A DNA stretch of 64,000 bases from Lactococcus lactis (lineage in GTDB: Bacteria > Bacillota > Bacilli > Lactobacillales > Streptococcaceae). This document shows, one piece after another, positions 36,725-45,923 of the stretch. Both the position numbers and the translations under genes were made by a program. The notes beneath the pieces were generated by a model. The model was given only the letters and a program-made list of their open reading frames with translations, searched no databases and had not been told where the DNA came from. The stretch covers positions 496,001 through 560,000 of the forward strand of contig NZ_CP118969.1 in assembly GCF_029023865.1 (NCBI RefSeq), given 5' to 3'. The stretch's first letter is position 1. Every line of letters starts with the position of its first letter.

Positions 36725-39100
36725 ATGACTCGATATGCTGTGGTGGATCTGGAAGCGACCGATGCTCATAGTAGTGAAAATAAAATTATACAGATTGGGA
36801 TTGTTCTTGTTGAAGATGGAGAAATTGTTGAAACTTTTTCCACTGAAGTCAATCCACATGAACCTTTGCTTCCAAGGATTAGTGAACTGACAGGTTTGTC
36901 AGATAAACAGTTAAAGACGGCTCCTGAGTTTTCAGAAGTTGCTGGAAAAGTGCGAGAATTACTGACAGACAGTGTTTTTGTTGCTCATAATGCTAGGTTT
37001 GATTATGGACTTTTGGAAAAAAGTTTTCTTAATGCTGGCTTGGAATTTAATGAAATGCTGCGTGTCGATACAGTCGATTTGGCGCGTGTTTTTTATCCAA
37101 CTTTTGAAAAATATGGTTTAGAATCATTGAGCGAAAAGTTAGATTTAGCGCATGACCATCCGCATGCCGCAGTTTCGGATGCGTATGCTACAGCTGAATT
37201 ATTGCTGAAAATAGAAGCAAAAATCCAAAAGTTACCAAGAAGCGTTTTGGAAGAGTTGCTTAGACATTCGGACAATTTACTTTTTGAAAGTAAAACTTTT
37301 TTACAAGAGCAGTTGGATAAAACAAAAATTCGACCAGCTGGCTTTAAAGTGGTTCATAATATTGCGACGCGTAAGTTTAGGGCTTCTGTCAGTAAAAAAA
37401 GTCCACTGACAGACTTGTCAGCAAATTTTTCAGAAAATATCAGTAGATTGGGCTTAGCTTCTCGCTCAAAACAAGAAAAATTAGCTCATTTAATGGAAAC
37501 AGAGCTTACACATTTACAAGCAAGTTTTATTGAGGCACCGACAGGACTTGGAAAAACTTATGGTTATTTACTGCCAATTTTGGCCTCAGGAAAAGGTTTG
37601 GTCGTTTCAACAGCAACCAAAGTTCTCCAAAAGCAATTAGTAAATGATGTGGCACCAAAACTTGGGAAAACATTTGGTTTAAAAATGGCCAAGATTGTTG
37701 GGACTAAAAATTACATTTCTCTGAGAAAATTTTCTGAGCTTTTATTAAATAATACTGACGGCAAAAATTTTGAAATTTTTAAAATGAAAATTTTAATTTG
37801 GCTGACAGAAACAAGGACAGGCGAATTGGATGAAGTTTCAAAAGTCATGACTAATGATGACTATTTTGAAGTCATTCGCCATGATGGCTATGTCAATACA
37901 AAACAGCTTCATTATGAACAAGATTTTTGGTTGAAAGCCCAAAAAGAAGCTGAACAGGCTGAAATTAAAGTGGTGAATCATGCCTATTTGATTGAACGTT
38001 TAGCTGACTATCCTGAAACTTTTTTGGAAAATCGTGTTCTTGTTGTTGATGAGGCTCAACAATTATTTCCTATCATGGAAAATGCGGGTCAAAAATCTTT
38101 AAAAATTACTGACGAACTGATAAAAATTGATGCTGAAACAAGTGAAAATCCCCAGCTGACCAAAAGGCTTCAAGAAAGTCTTGTTTTTCAGCTTAATAAA
38201 AAAGAGCTTGATTTAAATAAAATAAAGATAGATGCTGATGAACTTGGCTTGAGAAATCTGTCAGCACTTTTAGAAGCTGATAATCAAATTGTCTGGCGTG
38301 AAAATGGGATGCTTTATGCGAGTGACCAAGATTTTTATAATTTTGAACGATTGATTCCTAAAAATACCAAACTTTTTATGTTGGGAGCGACATTGTCATT
38401 ATCTAAAGACAAACCGTCATTTCCTGACTTGCTTGGTTTTACAGACTATCGCTTTTTCAAAATTGAAGGAAATCAAGCCACTAATCAGCAATTGCTGACG
38501 GTGACAGATGCGCCTAATATCAAAAATCTAAGTTTAATTGATTATGCAGATTACACAGCAAATTCAATTGGAGAACTTTCAAAATTGAATTTGCCAATGG
38601 TGGTCTTATTTACTTCAAAAATGGCTTTGACTTTTGTTGCTGAGAAATTATCTGCTGAAGGGTTTGAGATTTTAGCACAAGATATTAATGGGAGTCCAGC
38701 CCAAATCAAGAAAAAGTTTGATAAAGGTGAAGGAAAAATTTTATTAGGTTTGGGTTCTTTTTGGGAGGGAGTCGATTTTGATAAGCAAAATCAAGTGATT
38801 CTTGTTATTCCAAGACTTCCTTTTGCAACGCCTGATGATATTTTAACTAAAAAATATGCGCAAAAGTTTGAAAATCCTTTCTATGATTTTAATGTTCCAA
38901 TGGCAACTTTAAAATTACGTCAGGCCATTGGTCGGGTAAACCGTCGTAAAAATCAGTACTCAAGTATTGTCGTATTAGATAAAAGACTTGCAGGAAAATC
39001 TTACGCCAAAAGAATGCGAAAAAATCTTTCAGAAACTTTACCTGTAAAAATGCTGAATTTACTAGACACAATCAGCGAAATCAAGAATTTTTTGATATAA
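36725..39100 (+). CDS. dinG: DinG family 3'-5' exonuclease/helicase-like protein
   Basis: 791 residues: an N-terminal DnaQ-type DEDD exonuclease (YAVVDLEATDAHSSENKIIQIG; FVAHNARFDYGLLEKSF; HDHPHAAVSDAYATAELL) fused to a superfamily 2 XPD-like helicase core with Walker A APTGLGKT near 272, DEAQ near 442 and motif VI QAIGRVNRR. I see no four-Cys iron-sulfur cluster. This fits Firmicute DinG, which has exonuclease rather than helicase activity. ATG 36725 is preferred (AGGTG 6 nt upstream); an in-frame GTG lies three codons earlier. It heads dinG-ypmB-aspB-asnS. The coding region contains several TTACTGACAG words. Confidence 0.93.
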   Translation: MTRYAVVDLEATDAHSSENKIIQIGIVLVEDGEIVETFSTEVNPHEPLLPRISELTGLSDKQLKTAPEFSEVAGKVRELLTDSVFVAHNARFDYGLLEKSFLNAGLEFNEMLRVDTVDLARVFYPTFEKYGLESLSEKLDLAHDHPHAAVSDAYATAELLLKIEAKIQKLPRSVLEELLRHSDNLLFESKTFLQEQLDKTKIRPAGFKVVHNIATRKFRASVSKKSPLTDLSANFSENISRLGLASRSKQEKLAHLMETELTHLQASFIEAPTGLGKTYGYLLPILASGKGLVVSTATKVLQKQLVNDVAPKLGKTFGLKMAKIVGTKNYISLRKFSELLLNNTDGKNFEIFKMKILIWLTETRTGELDEVSKVMTNDDYFEVIRHDGYVNTKQLHYEQDFWLKAQKEAEQAEIKVVNHAYLIERLADYPETFLENRVLVVDEAQQLFPIMENAGQKSLKITDELIKIDAETSENPQLTKRLQESLVFQLNKKELDLNKIKIDADELGLRNLSALLEADNQIVWRENGMLYASDQDFYNFERLIPKNTKLFMLGATLSLSKDKPSFPDLLGFTDYRFFKIEGNQATNQQLLTVTDAPNIKNLSLIDYADYTANSIGELSKLNLPMVVLFTSKMALTFVAEKLSAEGFEILAQDINGSPAQIKKKFDKGEGKILLGLGSFWEGVDFDKQNQVILVIPRLPFATPDDILTKKYAQKFENPFYDFNVPMATLKLRQAIGRVNRRKNQYSSIVVLDKRLAGKSYAKRMRKNLSETLPVKMLNLLDTISEIKNFLI

Positions 39101-39234
39101 TAAAACATGTTTAAGCAAAAACTTAAAATGGGAAATTGGACAAATTATTTTTTCCTAATCATGAGAAATTTTACTAATAAGCCTTCAAATAATCTTTGAA
39201 AAAAGATTTTCTCAAATTTTGAAAGAAGAAAAAT

Positions 39235-39678
39235 ATGAAAAAGCGAAAAATGACTCGACATTCGCAAATTATAATTGGAATTTTAGTGATAATTTTAGCC
39301 ATTTATTTGTCTATCAGTCTTTTCTTTTGGAAGAGTCTAAATCCTTATCATTCCGTTCGAGCGCAAGCGATTGACATTGCCACAGAAAAAACAGATTTAG
39401 TTAAAGCGACAGGATTTGATATTGCTGCAACTGACACCGTGACTTATTCAATTGTTGGCCTTAATAAAGCGAATCAAGAAATTGGAATTCTAATTCCAAA
39501 AAAATCTGGTAAAATTAAAGAAGTTAAATTATCGCAAGGGGTTTCACCAGCAAGCTTAACGACAAAAGATACGAAATCAGTTGTCTTAGCGCTTTACAAA
39601 GGGAAACCGGCTTGGGAAGTAAATAATAGCAATGGTTTTAAAGTTTATGACTTTGAGTCAGGAAAAGAGTTGATATGA
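39235..39678 (+). CDS. YpmB-like membrane-anchored protein (DUF5590)
   Basis: 147 residues: basic start (MKKRKMTRHSQ), a single transmembrane helix at about 12-35, then two extracellular PepSY-like halves (AQAIDIATEKTDLVKATGFDIAATDTVTYSIVGLN...; ALYKGKPAWEVNNSNGFKVYDFESGKEL). This matches YpmB, found before aspB in Bacillus. Function is unknown. Its stop overlaps the aspB start (ATGA). Confidence 0.8.
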   Translation: MKKRKMTRHSQIIIGILVIILAIYLSISLFFWKSLNPYHSVRAQAIDIATEKTDLVKATGFDIAATDTVTYSIVGLNKANQEIGILIPKKSGKIKEVKLSQGVSPASLTTKDTKSVVLALYKGKPAWEVNNSNGFKVYDFESGKELI

Positions 39679-40856
39679 AAAAAAATTCTGATTTTGTATT
39701 AAAAATGGATGAGTCCGTCACTCTTGCTGCGGCAAATCGCGCAAAAGCATTAAAAGCACAAGGGCGAGATATTATTGACCTGACACTTGGTCAGCCAGAC
39801 TTTCCAACACCAAAAATAATTGGTCAAGCAGCTATTGAAGCAATCGATAATGGCAAGGCGAGCTTTTATACACAAGCTGGTGGACTTCCAGAATTAAAAA
39901 ATGCAGTTCAACATTATTGGACGCGTTTTTATAATTATGAAATTCAACCAAATGAAATATTGATTACAGCTGGAGCAAAGTTTGCCCTTTATGCTTACTT
40001 TATGGCAACTGTTGACCCTGACGATGAGGTAATCATTCCTGCTCCTTACTGGGTTTCTTATGTTGACCAAGTGAAAATGGCTGGAGGAAATCCGGTAATT
40101 GTAGAAGCCAAGCAAGAGAATAATTTTAAAGTTACGGTTGAGCAATTAGAAGAAGCAAGAACAAGTAAAAGTAAAATTTTATTACTCAATTCACCTTCTA
40201 ATCCAACAGGGATGATTTATTCTAAAGAAGAATTAACAGCCATTGGAGAGTGGGCTCTTGCTCATGATTTATTAATTTTGGCAGATGATATTTATCATCG
40301 TTTAGTTTATAATGGAGCGGAATTTACAGCAATTTCAAGTCTATCTGATGAAATTCGGAAAAGAACGACAGTGATTAATGGTGTTTCTAAAACATTTGCA
40401 ATGACTGGTTGGCGGATTGGACTAGCTGTAGGTGATCCAGAAATTATTTCTGCGATGACTAAGATTGCGAGCCAAACGACTTCTAATCCAACTGCTGTCG
40501 CTCAATACGCAGCAATAGAAGCTTTTGAAGAAAGAGATAATAGTTTTGAGATAATGCATGCAGCATTTGAAGAACGTTTAAATATCATTTATGGTCAACT
40601 TTCTGAGGTTCCAGGATTTGAACTTGTAAAACCAAATGGTGCTTTCTATTTATTCCCGAAAGTGACTAAGGCAATGGCGATGAAAGGCTATAGTGATGTG
40701 ACTGATTTTACAACTGCTATTCTTGAAGAAGCAGGTGTCGCCTTGGTTACAGGAGCAGGTTTTGGTTCTCCAGAAAATGTGCGCTTGAGCTATGCAACAA
40801 GTCTTGAAAATTTAGAAGTTGCAGTGGCACGTTTAAAAGATTGGATGAATGAATGA
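39675..40856 (+). CDS. aspB: Aspartate aminotransferase, class I/II PLP enzyme
   Basis: 393 residues. It interconverts aspartate and 2-oxoglutarate with oxaloacetate and glutamate. The fold-type I sequence has LTLGQPDFPTP, FYTQAGGLPELKNAV, the NSPSNPTGMIYS block, ADDIYHRLVY, the PLP lysine in NGVSKTFAMTGWRIG near 238, and the carboxylate-binding Arg in NVRLSYATS. It overlaps ypmB by 4 nt and the next gene by 4 nt. The neighbouring asnS uses asparagine made from its product. Confidence 0.93.
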   Translation: MKKNSDFVLKMDESVTLAAANRAKALKAQGRDIIDLTLGQPDFPTPKIIGQAAIEAIDNGKASFYTQAGGLPELKNAVQHYWTRFYNYEIQPNEILITAGAKFALYAYFMATVDPDDEVIIPAPYWVSYVDQVKMAGGNPVIVEAKQENNFKVTVEQLEEARTSKSKILLLNSPSNPTGMIYSKEELTAIGEWALAHDLLILADDIYHRLVYNGAEFTAISSLSDEIRKRTTVINGVSKTFAMTGWRIGLAVGDPEIISAMTKIASQTTSNPTAVAQYAAIEAFEERDNSFEIMHAAFEERLNIIYGQLSEVPGFELVKPNGAFYLFPKVTKAMAMKGYSDVTDFTTAILEEAGVALVTGAGFGSPENVRLSYATSLENLEVAVARLKDWMNE

Positions 40857-41164
40857 TCGATAAGAAAGAAGCAAAATCGGCCTATAAACTTTCAAAAAAA
40901 GTTGGAGCAGTTGTTGCTTATAAGAATCTCGAAACGAATGAACGCTATATTGATATAGCACCAGATTTAGCAGGTGTAAAAAATCGTTTTGAATTTGCCA
41001 AAAAAACGGGAATTGGCTTACCTTATGCCATTGAAAAAGCAGCAAAAACAGCTGATTTTGAATTGGAAGTTCTTGAAGAATTAGAAAAAGATGAGCTCCA
41101 AACCACTAAAGAATTCAAAGAAGATTTAAAAACTTTAAAAGAAATCTGGCTTGAAAAGTTATAA
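40853..41164 (+). CDS. Small protein related to GIY-YIG nuclease family
   Basis: 103 residues, MIDKKEAKSAYKLSKKVGAVVAYKNLETNERYIDIAPDL. The spacing of YK(N)...RYI, then NRFEFAKKTG and the C-terminal LEELEKDELQTTKEFKEDLKTLKEIW, resembles a small GIY-YIG-like family in lactobacilli and relatives. Here the G of GIY and the catalytic residues are not convincing, so it may be inactive. It is translationally coupled to aspB (ATGA overlap), and asnS follows after 47 nt. Confidence 0.6.
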   Translation: MIDKKEAKSAYKLSKKVGAVVAYKNLETNERYIDIAPDLAGVKNRFEFAKKTGIGLPYAIEKAAKTADFELEVLEELEKDELQTTKEFKEDLKTLKEIWLEKL

Positions 41165-41211
41165 AAGTATTATTTAAAAATTATAAAATTAAAATATAGA
41201 AGGACTTATTT

Positions 41212-42555
41212 ATGAAAGACTTAATTTCAATCATCGACGTCAAGGACCACGTTGGTGAAACAGTAAAAATCGGCGCTTGGGTTGCTGACAAATCAGGTAA
41301 AGGGAAACTTCAATTTCTTCAACTTCGCGATGGAACAGCATTTTTCCAAGCTGTTGTTTTCAAACCAAATATGATTGAAAAATTTGGTGAAGAAGAAGGA
41401 ACAGCTAAATTTGATGAAATTAAACATCTCTCACAAGAAACTTCAGTTTATGTGACAGGTGTCGTTAAAGAAGATTCACGTTCAAAATTTGGTTATGAAC
41501 TTGATGTGACTGATTTGGAAGTGATTGGTCAATCACATGATTATCCAATTACGCCAAAAGAACACGGCGTTGAATTCCTCCTTGATAACCGCCATTTATG
41601 GTTGCGTTCAAAACGTCAAATGGCAATGATGCAAGTGCGTAATGCAATCATCTATGCAAGTTATGATTTCTTTGCGAAAAATGGCTTCATTAAGTTTGAT
41701 AGTCCAATTCTTTCAGGAAATGCTGCTGAAAACACAACAGAACTCTTTGAAACAGATTATTTTGGTAATTCTGCTTTCTTGTCACAATCAGGACAACTTT
41801 ATCTTGAAGCTGGAGCAATGGCTCTTGGACGTGTTTTCGACTTTGGACCAGTATTCCGTGCTGAAAAATCAAAAACTCGTCGTCATTTGACAGAATTTTG
41901 GATGATGGATGCAGAATATCCATTTGTTACTCATGATGAATCATTGGATATTCAAGAAGCGTATGTGAAAGCTTTGATTCAAGGTGTTTTGGATAATGCT
42001 GCTTATGCTCTTGAAACACTTGAACGTGATACAAGCATGTTGCAAAAGTATATTGATACACCTTTCAAACGTGTTTCTTATGATGAGGCTATTGATTTGT
42101 TGCAAGCACACGAAAATGATGAAGATACAGATTATGAGCATGTAGAACATGGGGATGACTTCGGTTCGCCTCATGAAACATGGATTTCAAATTACTATGG
42201 TGTTCCAACATTTATCGTCAACTATCCTGCAAGTTTTAAAGCTTTCTACATGAAACCAGTCCCTGGTAACCCAGAACGCGTTTTGTGTGCTGACCTTTTG
42301 GCTCCAGAAGGCTATGGCGAAATCATTGGTGGTTCAGAACGTGAAACTGATTATGATTTGTTACTTAAGAAAATTGCTGATTTCGGTTTAGATCCTAAAG
42401 ATTATGATTGGTATTTAGAACTTCGTAAATTTGGTTCAGTTCCTCATGCTGGTTTCGGACTTGGTCTTGAACGTATGGTTACTTTTGTCGCTGGGACAGA
42501 ACATATTCGTGAAGCAATTCCATTCCCACGTATGATTAACCGTATCCAACCTTAA
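41212..42555 (+). CDS. asnS: Asparaginyl-tRNA synthetase
   Basis: Class IIb synthetase, 447 residues: N-terminal OB fold ([32 protein letters not shown]), then the catalytic domain with motif 2 [30 protein letters not shown] and motif 3 [15 protein letters not shown]. The motif-2 context identifies AsnS rather than AspS. It closes the dinG-ypmB-aspB-asnS order and is followed by a terminator. Confidence 0.97.
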   Translation: MKDLISIIDVKDHVGETVKIGAWVADKSGKGKLQFLQLRDGTAFFQAVVFKPNMIEKFGEEEGTAKFDEIKHLSQETSVYVTGVVKEDSRSKFGYELDVTDLEVIGQSHDYPITPKEHGVEFLLDNRHLWLRSKRQMAMMQVRNAIIYASYDFFAKNGFIKFDSPILSGNAAENTTELFETDYFGNSAFLSQSGQLYLEAGAMALGRVFDFGPVFRAEKSKTRRHLTEFWMMDAEYPFVTHDESLDIQEAYVKALIQGVLDNAAYALETLERDTSMLQKYIDTPFKRVSYDEAIDLLQAHENDEDTDYEHVEHGDDFGSPHETWISNYYGVPTFIVNYPASFKAFYMKPVPGNPERVLCADLLAPEGYGEIIGGSERETDYDLLLKKIADFGLDPKDYDWYLELRKFGSVPHAGFGLGLERMVTFVAGTEHIREAIPFPRMINRIQP

Positions 42556-42562
42556 TAAAAAT

Positions 42563-42592
42563 AAAAAACCTCTACTTTAAGAGGTTTTTTTA
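42563..42592 (+). terminator. Shared terminator of asnS and the lipoprotein pseudogene
   Basis: AAAACCTCT/AGAGGTTTTTT stem between convergent genes, with A/T tracts on both sides. Confidence 0.85.
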
Positions 42593-43132
42593 TTATTTTG
42601 AAGAGGAAGCGGAAGAAGCTTGGGCTGCAGCAACATCATCTTTAGTGACTAAGATATTATAGAGTTCACTTTTGTCTGAATTTAGATAAATGTAACGCTC
42701 CTTAAAATTAGGAAAAACGGCAGAAAATTGGTTGAATTCTGAGGCTGTAGCTGTGGCTAATTGTTTAGCTACAGCTTCTTTTGTGGCTGTAGGTGCTATT
42801 TGGTTTCGATAGGTATAGGTATAAACAATCGTTTGAGGGGCTTCGGCAGTTGCTGTAATATCTGACTAGGTATCTTTGTAAGTTTCCTTCATCGTTGCTA
42901 CTGTTGGTTGTGTAGCATCAACAGCTTTTTGAAATGAACTATCGACATTTCCTGTAGGAGTTTCAACTTTTGAAGACGAAGATACTTTGGAAGAAGAAGA
43001 CGTTGATGATGGGAAAGAGAAAGATGAAGTAGAAGATGAACTACTTTTGTGTGAAGCATCAGATTTTTTAGAGCAGGCCCCTAATGAGAGCAGTGCGAGG
43101 GCTAGTGTCGTTGTAATTAATATTTTTTTCAT
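42593..43132 (-). pseudogene. Lipoprotein gene interrupted by an amber codon
   Basis: From ATG 43132 the product begins MKKILITTTLALALLSLGACSKK, a signal peptide with lipobox LGAC, then a Ser-rich linker and MKETYKDT, after which TAG at 42868-42866 stops it at 88 residues. The same frame continues with SDITATAEAPQTIVYTYTYRNQIAP and runs to TAA at 42593, so the intact protein would be about 179 residues. YKDT-x-SDI reads naturally with Tyr at the stop (TAY to TAG, one base). The C-terminal part resembles the DUF4854 type of small lipoproteins, recalled with low certainty. Confidence 0.82.
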
Positions 43133-43305
43133 GATACTAGGAGTATAACATTTTTAGTTTGGGTTAAGCAAGCCTTAAATGTGTTTTTTGTGATAAAAAA
43201 GTCATGTGAGTAAAATTTTTTACAAAAAACTTATTTATAAGACTAAAAAAATATAAAAATTACACTTTTTTGTAAATTTGGAGAATGATAGCCTTTGCAA
43301 GACTG

Positions 43306-43314
43306 TGATATAAT
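43306..43314 (+). promoter_or_regulatory. Extended -10 promoter placing +1 at a start codon
   Basis: TGATATAAT at 43306-43314, with six nucleotides between it and the ATG at 43321. The expected transcription start coincides with the A of the start codon. Confidence 0.65.
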
Positions 43315-43320
43315 TAACTT

Positions 43321-43776
43321 ATGAAAAATAAAGAAGAACCTCGGATGAAGTGGTCGGATGATGAATATGAAGCGATGATAGATTTGGCAACAAGGCAGTT
43401 AGCTGAGCGAATGGCTGAAAGAGCTTTGATGACTTATGAGATTTATAAATATGATTATCTTGGTTCGCAGTTTGTGGCCGATTTTATTGCAGAGTTTGTC
43501 ATTAGTGCTTATCGTTCATATTTAATCAAACCAGAAAATCTTGATGAAGAGGTGATGCTTTTATTATTTGTCAACATGGCTTATGAAAATATGCGAGGAT
43601 TGCCAGATGAAGTGGCACAATACCACAGACTTTTTAGACAACTTTGTGACCTTTATTATGAACAAGGTTGTTTACGTCATGCTCTGATTGACGAAGCAGA
43701 CTATCAGGAAATGGTTTTGGCAATTTTAGCTGATATTTTTATGGAAGTGAAAATGAGAAAAAAATTTAAAAAGTAA
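43321..43776 (+). CDS. Hypothetical alpha-helical protein, probably leaderless
   Basis: 151 residues, acidic, predicted almost entirely helical, with no signal or membrane segment (KWSDDEYEAMIDLATRQLAERMAERALM near the start). I do not recognise the family. There is no Shine-Dalgarno before ATG 43321, and the promoter would start the mRNA at that codon. An internal ATG at 43345 (MKWSDDEYEAM) with a weak AAAGAAG is the alternative. It lies 24 nt upstream of the MazG-like gene and probably shares its transcript. Confidence 0.7.
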   Translation: MKNKEEPRMKWSDDEYEAMIDLATRQLAERMAERALMTYEIYKYDYLGSQFVADFIAEFVISAYRSYLIKPENLDEEVMLLLFVNMAYENMRGLPDEVAQYHRLFRQLCDLYYEQGCLRHALIDEADYQEMVLAILADIFMEVKMRKKFKK

Positions 43777-43800
43777 TTTTGTAATCTTAAAGGGGAGAAA

Positions 43801-44148
43801 ATGGATTTAGATGCTTACCAAAAAGCAATTATCAAATTTGATTTGAATGAAAAAATAGAGAGTCAAAATAAAGTAGATTTTGCATTTGTGGATAAAGTTT
43901 TGGGATTATCTGGTGAAGCAGGTGAAGTGGCTGACAAGGTAAAAAAAGTTATCCGTGACCAAAAGGGAAAGCTGTCAGCCAATGATAAAAAGGCCATCGG
44001 TCAGGAGCTTGGTGATATTCTTTGGTATGTAGCAACGAGTGCACGTTATCTAGGAATTTCTCTTGAACAAATTGCGAGTGAAAATATTGAGAAATTAGAG
44101 AGTCGATTGAGTCGTGGCAAGATTTCAGGCTCAGGGGATGAGAGATGA
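43801..44148 (+). CDS. MazG-like nucleotide pyrophosphohydrolase
   Basis: 115 residues of a single MazG domain. The Mg-binding set is visible: GEAGEVADKVKK (ExxE type) near residues 37-48 and ELGDILWYV (ExxD) near 77-85. Such enzymes hydrolyse non-canonical or stress-related NTPs to NMPs. AGGGGAG precedes the ATG. Its stop overlaps the thiN start (ATGA). Confidence 0.88.
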   Translation: MDLDAYQKAIIKFDLNEKIESQNKVDFAFVDKVLGLSGEAGEVADKVKKVIRDQKGKLSANDKKAIGQELGDILWYVATSARYLGISLEQIASENIEKLESRLSRGKISGSGDER

Positions 44149-44780
44149 AAATATTGATTGTGGCTGGTTTGACAGATTTTATACCTAATGAAAGTTTTGA
44201 TAAATATATTGGTGTGGATAGAGGGTCACTATTTTTAGTGGAAAAAGGTTATCAATTGGCTCTAGCAATTGGTGATTTTGATTCTGTCAGTAAAATTGAA
44301 CTTGAAAAAATTTCTGTCAGTACTGACAGATTGATTAAATTGCCTGCTGAAAAAGATTTGACAGACTTAGAAGCGGCTTTAGATCTTGTTTTAGAGTATT
44401 TTGCTGATGCGGAAATTGTAATTGCTGGTGCTTTAGGTGGACGTTTGGACCATTTACTGACCAATGCTTATTTAGCAACACGACCAAAATATCAAGCCCT
44501 CGCTCCAAAAATGACTTTAGTTGACCGACAAAATTTGGTGACCTATTTGTTGCCTGGTCAGCATTTACTAAAGAGAAAGCTAACTTACCAATATGTTGGA
44601 TTTGTTCAAGTAGAAACAAAGGATAGTTTAGCCATTGAAGAAGCAAAATATCCTTTGAAAGCAGAGGATAATTTTAGTCAAATCTATGCTAGTAATGAAT
44701 TTATCAGTGACCAAATGAAAGTTTCATTCAATCAGGGAATGGTCATTGTAATTTATTCAGGTGATTCGCATAAAAAATAA
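44145..44780 (+). CDS. thiN: Thiamine pyrophosphokinase
   Basis: Makes thiamine diphosphate from thiamine and ATP. 211 residues with IGVDRGSLFLVEKGYQLALAIGDFDSVS (nucleotide and Asp motifs), KLPAEKDLTDLEAAL, and IAGALGGRLDHLLTN near residue 95. The C-terminal beta-rich domain carries YPLKAEDNFSQIYASNEF. The coding sequence contains three copies of the dispersed word within 46 bp (44284-44329), coding for SVSK and SVSTDR. Confidence 0.94.
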   Translation: MKILIVAGLTDFIPNESFDKYIGVDRGSLFLVEKGYQLALAIGDFDSVSKIELEKISVSTDRLIKLPAEKDLTDLEAALDLVLEYFADAEIVIAGALGGRLDHLLTNAYLATRPKYQALAPKMTLVDRQNLVTYLLPGQHLLKRKLTYQYVGFVQVETKDSLAIEEAKYPLKAEDNFSQIYASNEFISDQMKVSFNQGMVIVIYSGDSHKK

Positions 44781-44811
44781 ACAATAAGAGGTTAAGGAGA
44801 ACGGAAAAAGT

Positions 44812-45729
44812 ATGATTATTGGAGTCATTGGGGCAACATCAAATATTGCAAATAAGGCTTATTTACCAGTTTATGCGAAAATGCAGGCGGACCATCGTTT
44901 TATTTTGTATTCTCGTCAGTGGGAAAAAGCTGAAGAAGTTCGCAAACATTATAAATTTGAATATGCGACAGAGGACTTGTCAGCACTAGAAACTGTGGAT
45001 TTGGTTATTATTCATGCGGCAACTTCCCAACATTTTGAGTTAGCTAAAAGATATTTGTCAGCGGGAGTTCCTGTTTTAATGGATAAACCTGTTTCAGAAA
45101 AATTAGCCGAAGTAAAAGAATTGCAAAAAATTGCTGACCAAAATAATACTTTATTTGTCGTCGCTTTTAATCGCAGATTTGCACCACAAACAGCTAAATT
45201 AAAAGCTCTCCCAGATAAAAATATGGTGAAAGTAAGTAAAAATTTAGCAAATTCTGCCAGTGAAAAAATTACATTTTTAATGTACGATATTTTTATTCAC
45301 CCTCTGGACACCTTGATTTATTTGCTAGATGATGAGATTTTAGAAGTCAATTATTCATTAAAGAAGAATCAAGACGGGCAATTAACAAGAGCAATTGTTA
45401 TGCTAGAAACAGCGACAACGAGTGGAATTGCCACAATGAACTTAGAAGCTGGTGCCTTTACTGAAGAATTTACAGTAGAAAGTCCTAGAGAAAGCCTTCG
45501 CTTGTCAGAACTGTGCGAACTTGAAAAATTTACAGGAATTGACCGTCAAAAATTTGGAATAAGTGGTTGGCAAAGTGCGACATACAATCGTGGTTTTGAT
45601 GAAATTATTTCTGCCATGGTTCTAGCGGTTGAAAAATTTGATGGTCAAAATCGTCAAGAATTACTGACAGAACTTAAACAAGAAAATATTCTAAAATCCC
45701 ACGAAATCATTGACCAAATGTTAAAATGA
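44812..45729 (+). CDS. Gfo/Idh/MocA family NAD(P)-dependent oxidoreductase
   Basis: 305 residues. The N-terminal Rossmann fold GVIGATSNIANKAYLPVYAK has the glycine motif, VDLVIIHAATSQHF lies near 63-76, and the catalytic-lysine motif is MDKPVSE near 96. The C-terminal sheet domain includes YDIFIHPLDTLIYLLDD. Substrate is unknown (family members oxidise sugars or inositols). AAGGAG is upstream. It is last in the run with MazG and thiN, and its end contains TTACTGACAG at 45661-45670. Confidence 0.88.
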   Translation: MIIGVIGATSNIANKAYLPVYAKMQADHRFILYSRQWEKAEEVRKHYKFEYATEDLSALETVDLVIIHAATSQHFELAKRYLSAGVPVLMDKPVSEKLAEVKELQKIADQNNTLFVVAFNRRFAPQTAKLKALPDKNMVKVSKNLANSASEKITFLMYDIFIHPLDTLIYLLDDEILEVNYSLKKNQDGQLTRAIVMLETATTSGIATMNLEAGAFTEEFTVESPRESLRLSELCELEKFTGIDRQKFGISGWQSATYNRGFDEIISAMVLAVEKFDGQNRQELLTELKQENILKSHEIIDQMLK

Positions 45730-45733
45730 AAAG

Positions 45734-45805
45734 TTACTGACAGAAATATTAGCATATCTGTAAACTGCTAAAGCAGTCACAGCTATCCTATGACAGAAAT
45801 ATTAG
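45734..45805 (+). repeat. Direct repeat downstream of the oxidoreductase gene
   Basis: The 15-mer TGACAGAAATATTAG occurs at 45738-45752 and again at 45791-45805, 53 bp apart, followed in both by similar TATCT sequence. The first copy is part of a TTACTGACAG word. Confidence 0.7.
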
Positions 45806-45813
45806 ACTATCTT

Positions 45814-45856
45814 AAAAATACTGACAGAGTTAAAAAATTTCTGTCAGTATTTTTTT
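45814..45856 (+). terminator. Terminator after the oxidoreductase gene
   Basis: AAAAATACTGACAGA (45814-45828) pairs with TCTGTCAGTATTTTT, followed by T to 45856. The stem is another variant of the dispersed word. Confidence 0.88.
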
Positions 45857-45866
45857 AGGCTGAGCC

Positions 45867-45895
45867 TTGCATTATTGTCAATAAAAAAGTATAAT
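45867..45895 (+). promoter_or_regulatory. Promoter of the leader-peptide/permease unit
   Basis: TTGCAT (45867-45872), 17-bp spacer, TATAAT (45890-45895). This starts transcription about 310 nt upstream of the permease gene. Confidence 0.8.
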
Positions 45896-45923
45896 TATAA
45901 AAAAATTAAGAAAAGGAGTCCGC

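Noticed and set aside
40853-41164. Active GIY-YIG nuclease
   Set aside because: The GIY glycine and the catalytic Arg/Glu are not convincingly present; only the flanking family pattern is similar.
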